Shown in pieces: positions 62,268-64,000 of a stretch of DNA of 64,000 nt. The stretch comes from Aquilaria yunnanensis (Eukaryota > Streptophyta > Magnoliopsida > Malvales > Thymelaeaceae). How positions within the stretch are numbered: position 1 is the first letter of the stretch; the number at the start of each line of letters is the position of its first letter. A program made the translations under genes and the position numbers. The notes below the pieces were generated by a model that was not told where the DNA came from, did not search any database, and worked only from the letters and a program-made list of their open reading frames with translations. Where the stretch lies: the NCBI GenBank assembly GCA_039654915.1, contig CM077596.1, positions 68,821,751-68,885,750 of the forward strand, written 5' to 3'.

Positions 62268-64000
62268 TGTTGACACTCAATTTCGTCCGGGTGTTTTAAA
62301 ATTTTGAAAAAAATTTTATTAAAAAAAATTAATTTAAAAAAAATATATATTACTATTATTATTAAAAAAAATTTAATTAGTTTAAAATATATTTTTGTTT
62401 TGTGAAAATTTGATTTAAAATGATATATGTGTGAATATGTGTATGTTTGAAATAAAATAAAATTTCATGAAAAAAATGACAAAAAATTAAAAGTTTGAGG
62501 TAAAAATGACAAAATTGAGAAGTTTCGGAAAAAATTGACAAATTCTAAAAGTTCCAGGAGCATTTGGTAGTTTGTCACATAAAATTTTGAGCCTCCCGAC
62601 GTTTTTGGCTCAAATTGACAGAAAACGACAAAATTGTCAAAATCAGAAGCTTCAGGAACTTATCCTGAGGCTGAGAGACGTAAAGGACTAAAATTGTCAT
62701 TTTACCAATTTAAGAGATAAGTTTGAAATTTTTTATTAATTTATCCATCAACAGTTCAGCTAAACTTCCTCTATAAATAGCCCCCCAAATTTTGTGCTGA
62801 ACACAGAAAAAAATAGAAAGAAAGCTTAGAGTTCCGTTAAAAAAAAACGAGAAAATTACAGCCTTATTCCTTAGCTTATCCTCCGTCTGCCCAAATAGTC
62901 CCAAAATTGTTTTTTCTTCCACTTCAACCATCTTCTTCTTTTGTTTGTTTTTCTTCCGTTTCGCTCTCTCTCTCTCTCCTCTCACCGTTCCGCCGCGCCG
63001 CCGCCTCCAGCCCCTCGTCGTCGCACGTGCCTCCAGCCCCTCGCCGCCCACGCCGTGCCACCGTTGCCCACGCCCCGCCGCCGCCGTGTCCTCCTTCCTT
63101 TTTTTTCTTCTTTTTCCCGGCGTAACCTCCGCCTTGCTCCATCTTTCCCCGCCGTCGCGCCTCCCCGTCGCCCTCGCCCTTCGCCGTGCCCCGCGCCCTG
63201 GACGCCGTCGCCGCTGTCCCCACGCCGCGCTGCCGCCCCGCCGCCAGCTGCCTCCCCTTTCGCCCGCGTCGTGCTGTGCTCTGTTTCACGTTTCTTCAAT
63301 TTCAAAATTAATTCCTTTAGGGTAAACTCTCATTTAATCATTCTTCTTTTCATTTTCTTTCTATTTGGTCACTAACTTTTTCTTTTGTTCTTGCAGAATT
63401 AATTACTAACCTTTTTAATTTTTACTTGTTTGTTTATTATTTGTTTATTACTAACCCTTTCTTTATTGTTGTTATTAACAACTAACAACTAACAACTAAC
63501 TTACTAACTTTTATTATTGTTATTAATTTAATTAACTTTGTTGTTAACAATTAATTAATTTGACTAACTTTTATTATTGTTGTTAATTAATTAATTTAAT
63601 TAACTTGGCTAACTTTTTATTATTGTTAATTTAATTAACTTGGCTAACTTTTTATTATTGTTAATTTAATTAACTTGGCTAACTTTTTATTATTGTTAAT
63701 TTAATTAACTTGACTAACTTTTTATTATTGTTGTTAATTAATTAATTTAATTAACTTGGCTAACTTTTATTATTGTTGACTTGGTTAACTTTTATTATTG
63801 TTGTTAACAATTAATTTAATTAAACTTGGCTAATTTTTATTATTGTTGTTAATTAATTTAACTAACTTTGCTAACCTTTATTATTATTTATTTTTAAAGT
63901 GGATGGCCAAAAAGCCCCACTTTATTATTATTAATTTTCCTTTCTATAATTTTTTTATTTATTTAATTCACCTTTACCCATAAATAAATAAATAAAACCT
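62268..64000 (+). mobile_element. left part of a probable LTR retrotransposon (truncated by window edge)
   Basis: TGTTGACACTCAATTTCGTC at 62268 resembles the start of plant Gypsy (Tat-like) LTRs. A TATA box (CTATAAATAG, 62771-62780) and a CT-rich leader follow, consistent with an LTR promoter. A very GC-rich tract at 62980-63260 and an AT-rich minisatellite at 63500-63880 come next. No gag-pol frame is reached before the window ends. Confidence 0.5.
63500..63880. repeat. 35-bp AT-rich minisatellite
   Basis: The units contain AACTTGGCTAACTTTTTATT. The CTTGGCT or CTTGACT word recurs at exact 35-base steps (63604, 63639, 63674, 63709), with longer variant units on both sides. Confidence 0.9.

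Noticed and set aside
62907..63375. Several overlapping Pro/Arg/Ala-rich frames on both strands
   Set aside because: The tract is very GC-rich and low in complexity, so open frames occur in all directions by composition. No protein family fits.
63470..63880. Possible CRISPR-like or centromeric array
   Set aside because: The 35-base units are directly adjacent, with no unique spacers and only a few copies, so this is a minisatellite.
1..64000. Search for tRNA, rRNA, CRISPR arrays, phage or bacterial defence systems
   Set aside because: No cloverleaf with A/B boxes, rRNA-like block, regularly spaced repeat-spacer array or prokaryotic gene cluster was noticed. The content is ordinary plant nuclear DNA.

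Overview
The window is nuclear DNA from a flowering plant, most likely a eudicot. It has multi-exon genes with GT-AG introns, AT-rich intergenic DNA and nested TIR transposons and LTR fragments. The exon-level protein matches are to plant families that I recognise from memory; no search was run, and I cannot name the species.

Genes in order: the C-terminal part of a MIP2/NBAS-type Sec39-domain vesicle-tethering protein (+, 433-7505, 5' end outside the window); a small F-box gene with an in-frame TGA (+, 9841-11380); an MFSD5-like 12-TM major-facilitator (molybdate-transporter-like) gene (-, 18739-21600); a MYG1-type DHH-family gene carrying three separate lesions (-, 24428-26691); the retromer subunit VPS26 (-, 30470-34195); an Msp1/ATAD1-type AAA ATPase (-, 39187-41580); a tail-anchored cytochrome b5 (+, 46090-47508); and a TBC-domain Rab-GAP (-, 49587-53683). 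Joining the exons I propose gives intact reading frames of ordinary family length for MFSD5-like (460 aa), VPS26 (301 aa), Msp1-like (388 aa), cytochrome b5 (134 aa) and the Rab-GAP (546 aa). The order VPS26 - AAA ATPase - cytochrome b5 - Rab-GAP matches, from memory, the Arabidopsis chr 5 run AT5G53530/53540/53560/53570, so 30-54 kb looks like an old conserved block. The housekeeping theme is membrane traffic (MIP2, VPS26, Rab-GAP) and tail-anchored or ER/mitochondrial membrane proteins (Msp1, cytochrome b5). They are not an operon and are probably independently regulated.

The space between genes is dominated by Mutator-like (MULE) elements with long terminal inverted repeats and, in several cases, exact 9-bp target duplications. 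The main cluster is 11.7-18.3 kb. It includes a Pack-MULE-type element that carries a decayed copy of a RING-H2 ubiquitin-ligase gene and has itself been hit by a second MULE. Other elements lie at 22.3-23.1, 27.2-30.1 (a ~2.9 kb element with very long inverted arms), 35.2-35.7, 36.1-37.4, 37.5-38.9, 57.3-57.7 and 57.8-61.5 kb; the last has a Gypsy-type LTR nested inside it. A Tourist-like MITE lies just 3' of cytochrome b5. The right end (62.27-64 kb) looks like the start of a further LTR retrotransposon with a TATA box and a 35-bp AT-rich minisatellite.

I found no CRISPR array, tRNA or rRNA gene, or bacterial-type defence system. The most notable points are the two decaying host genes and the nested gene-capturing MULEs.
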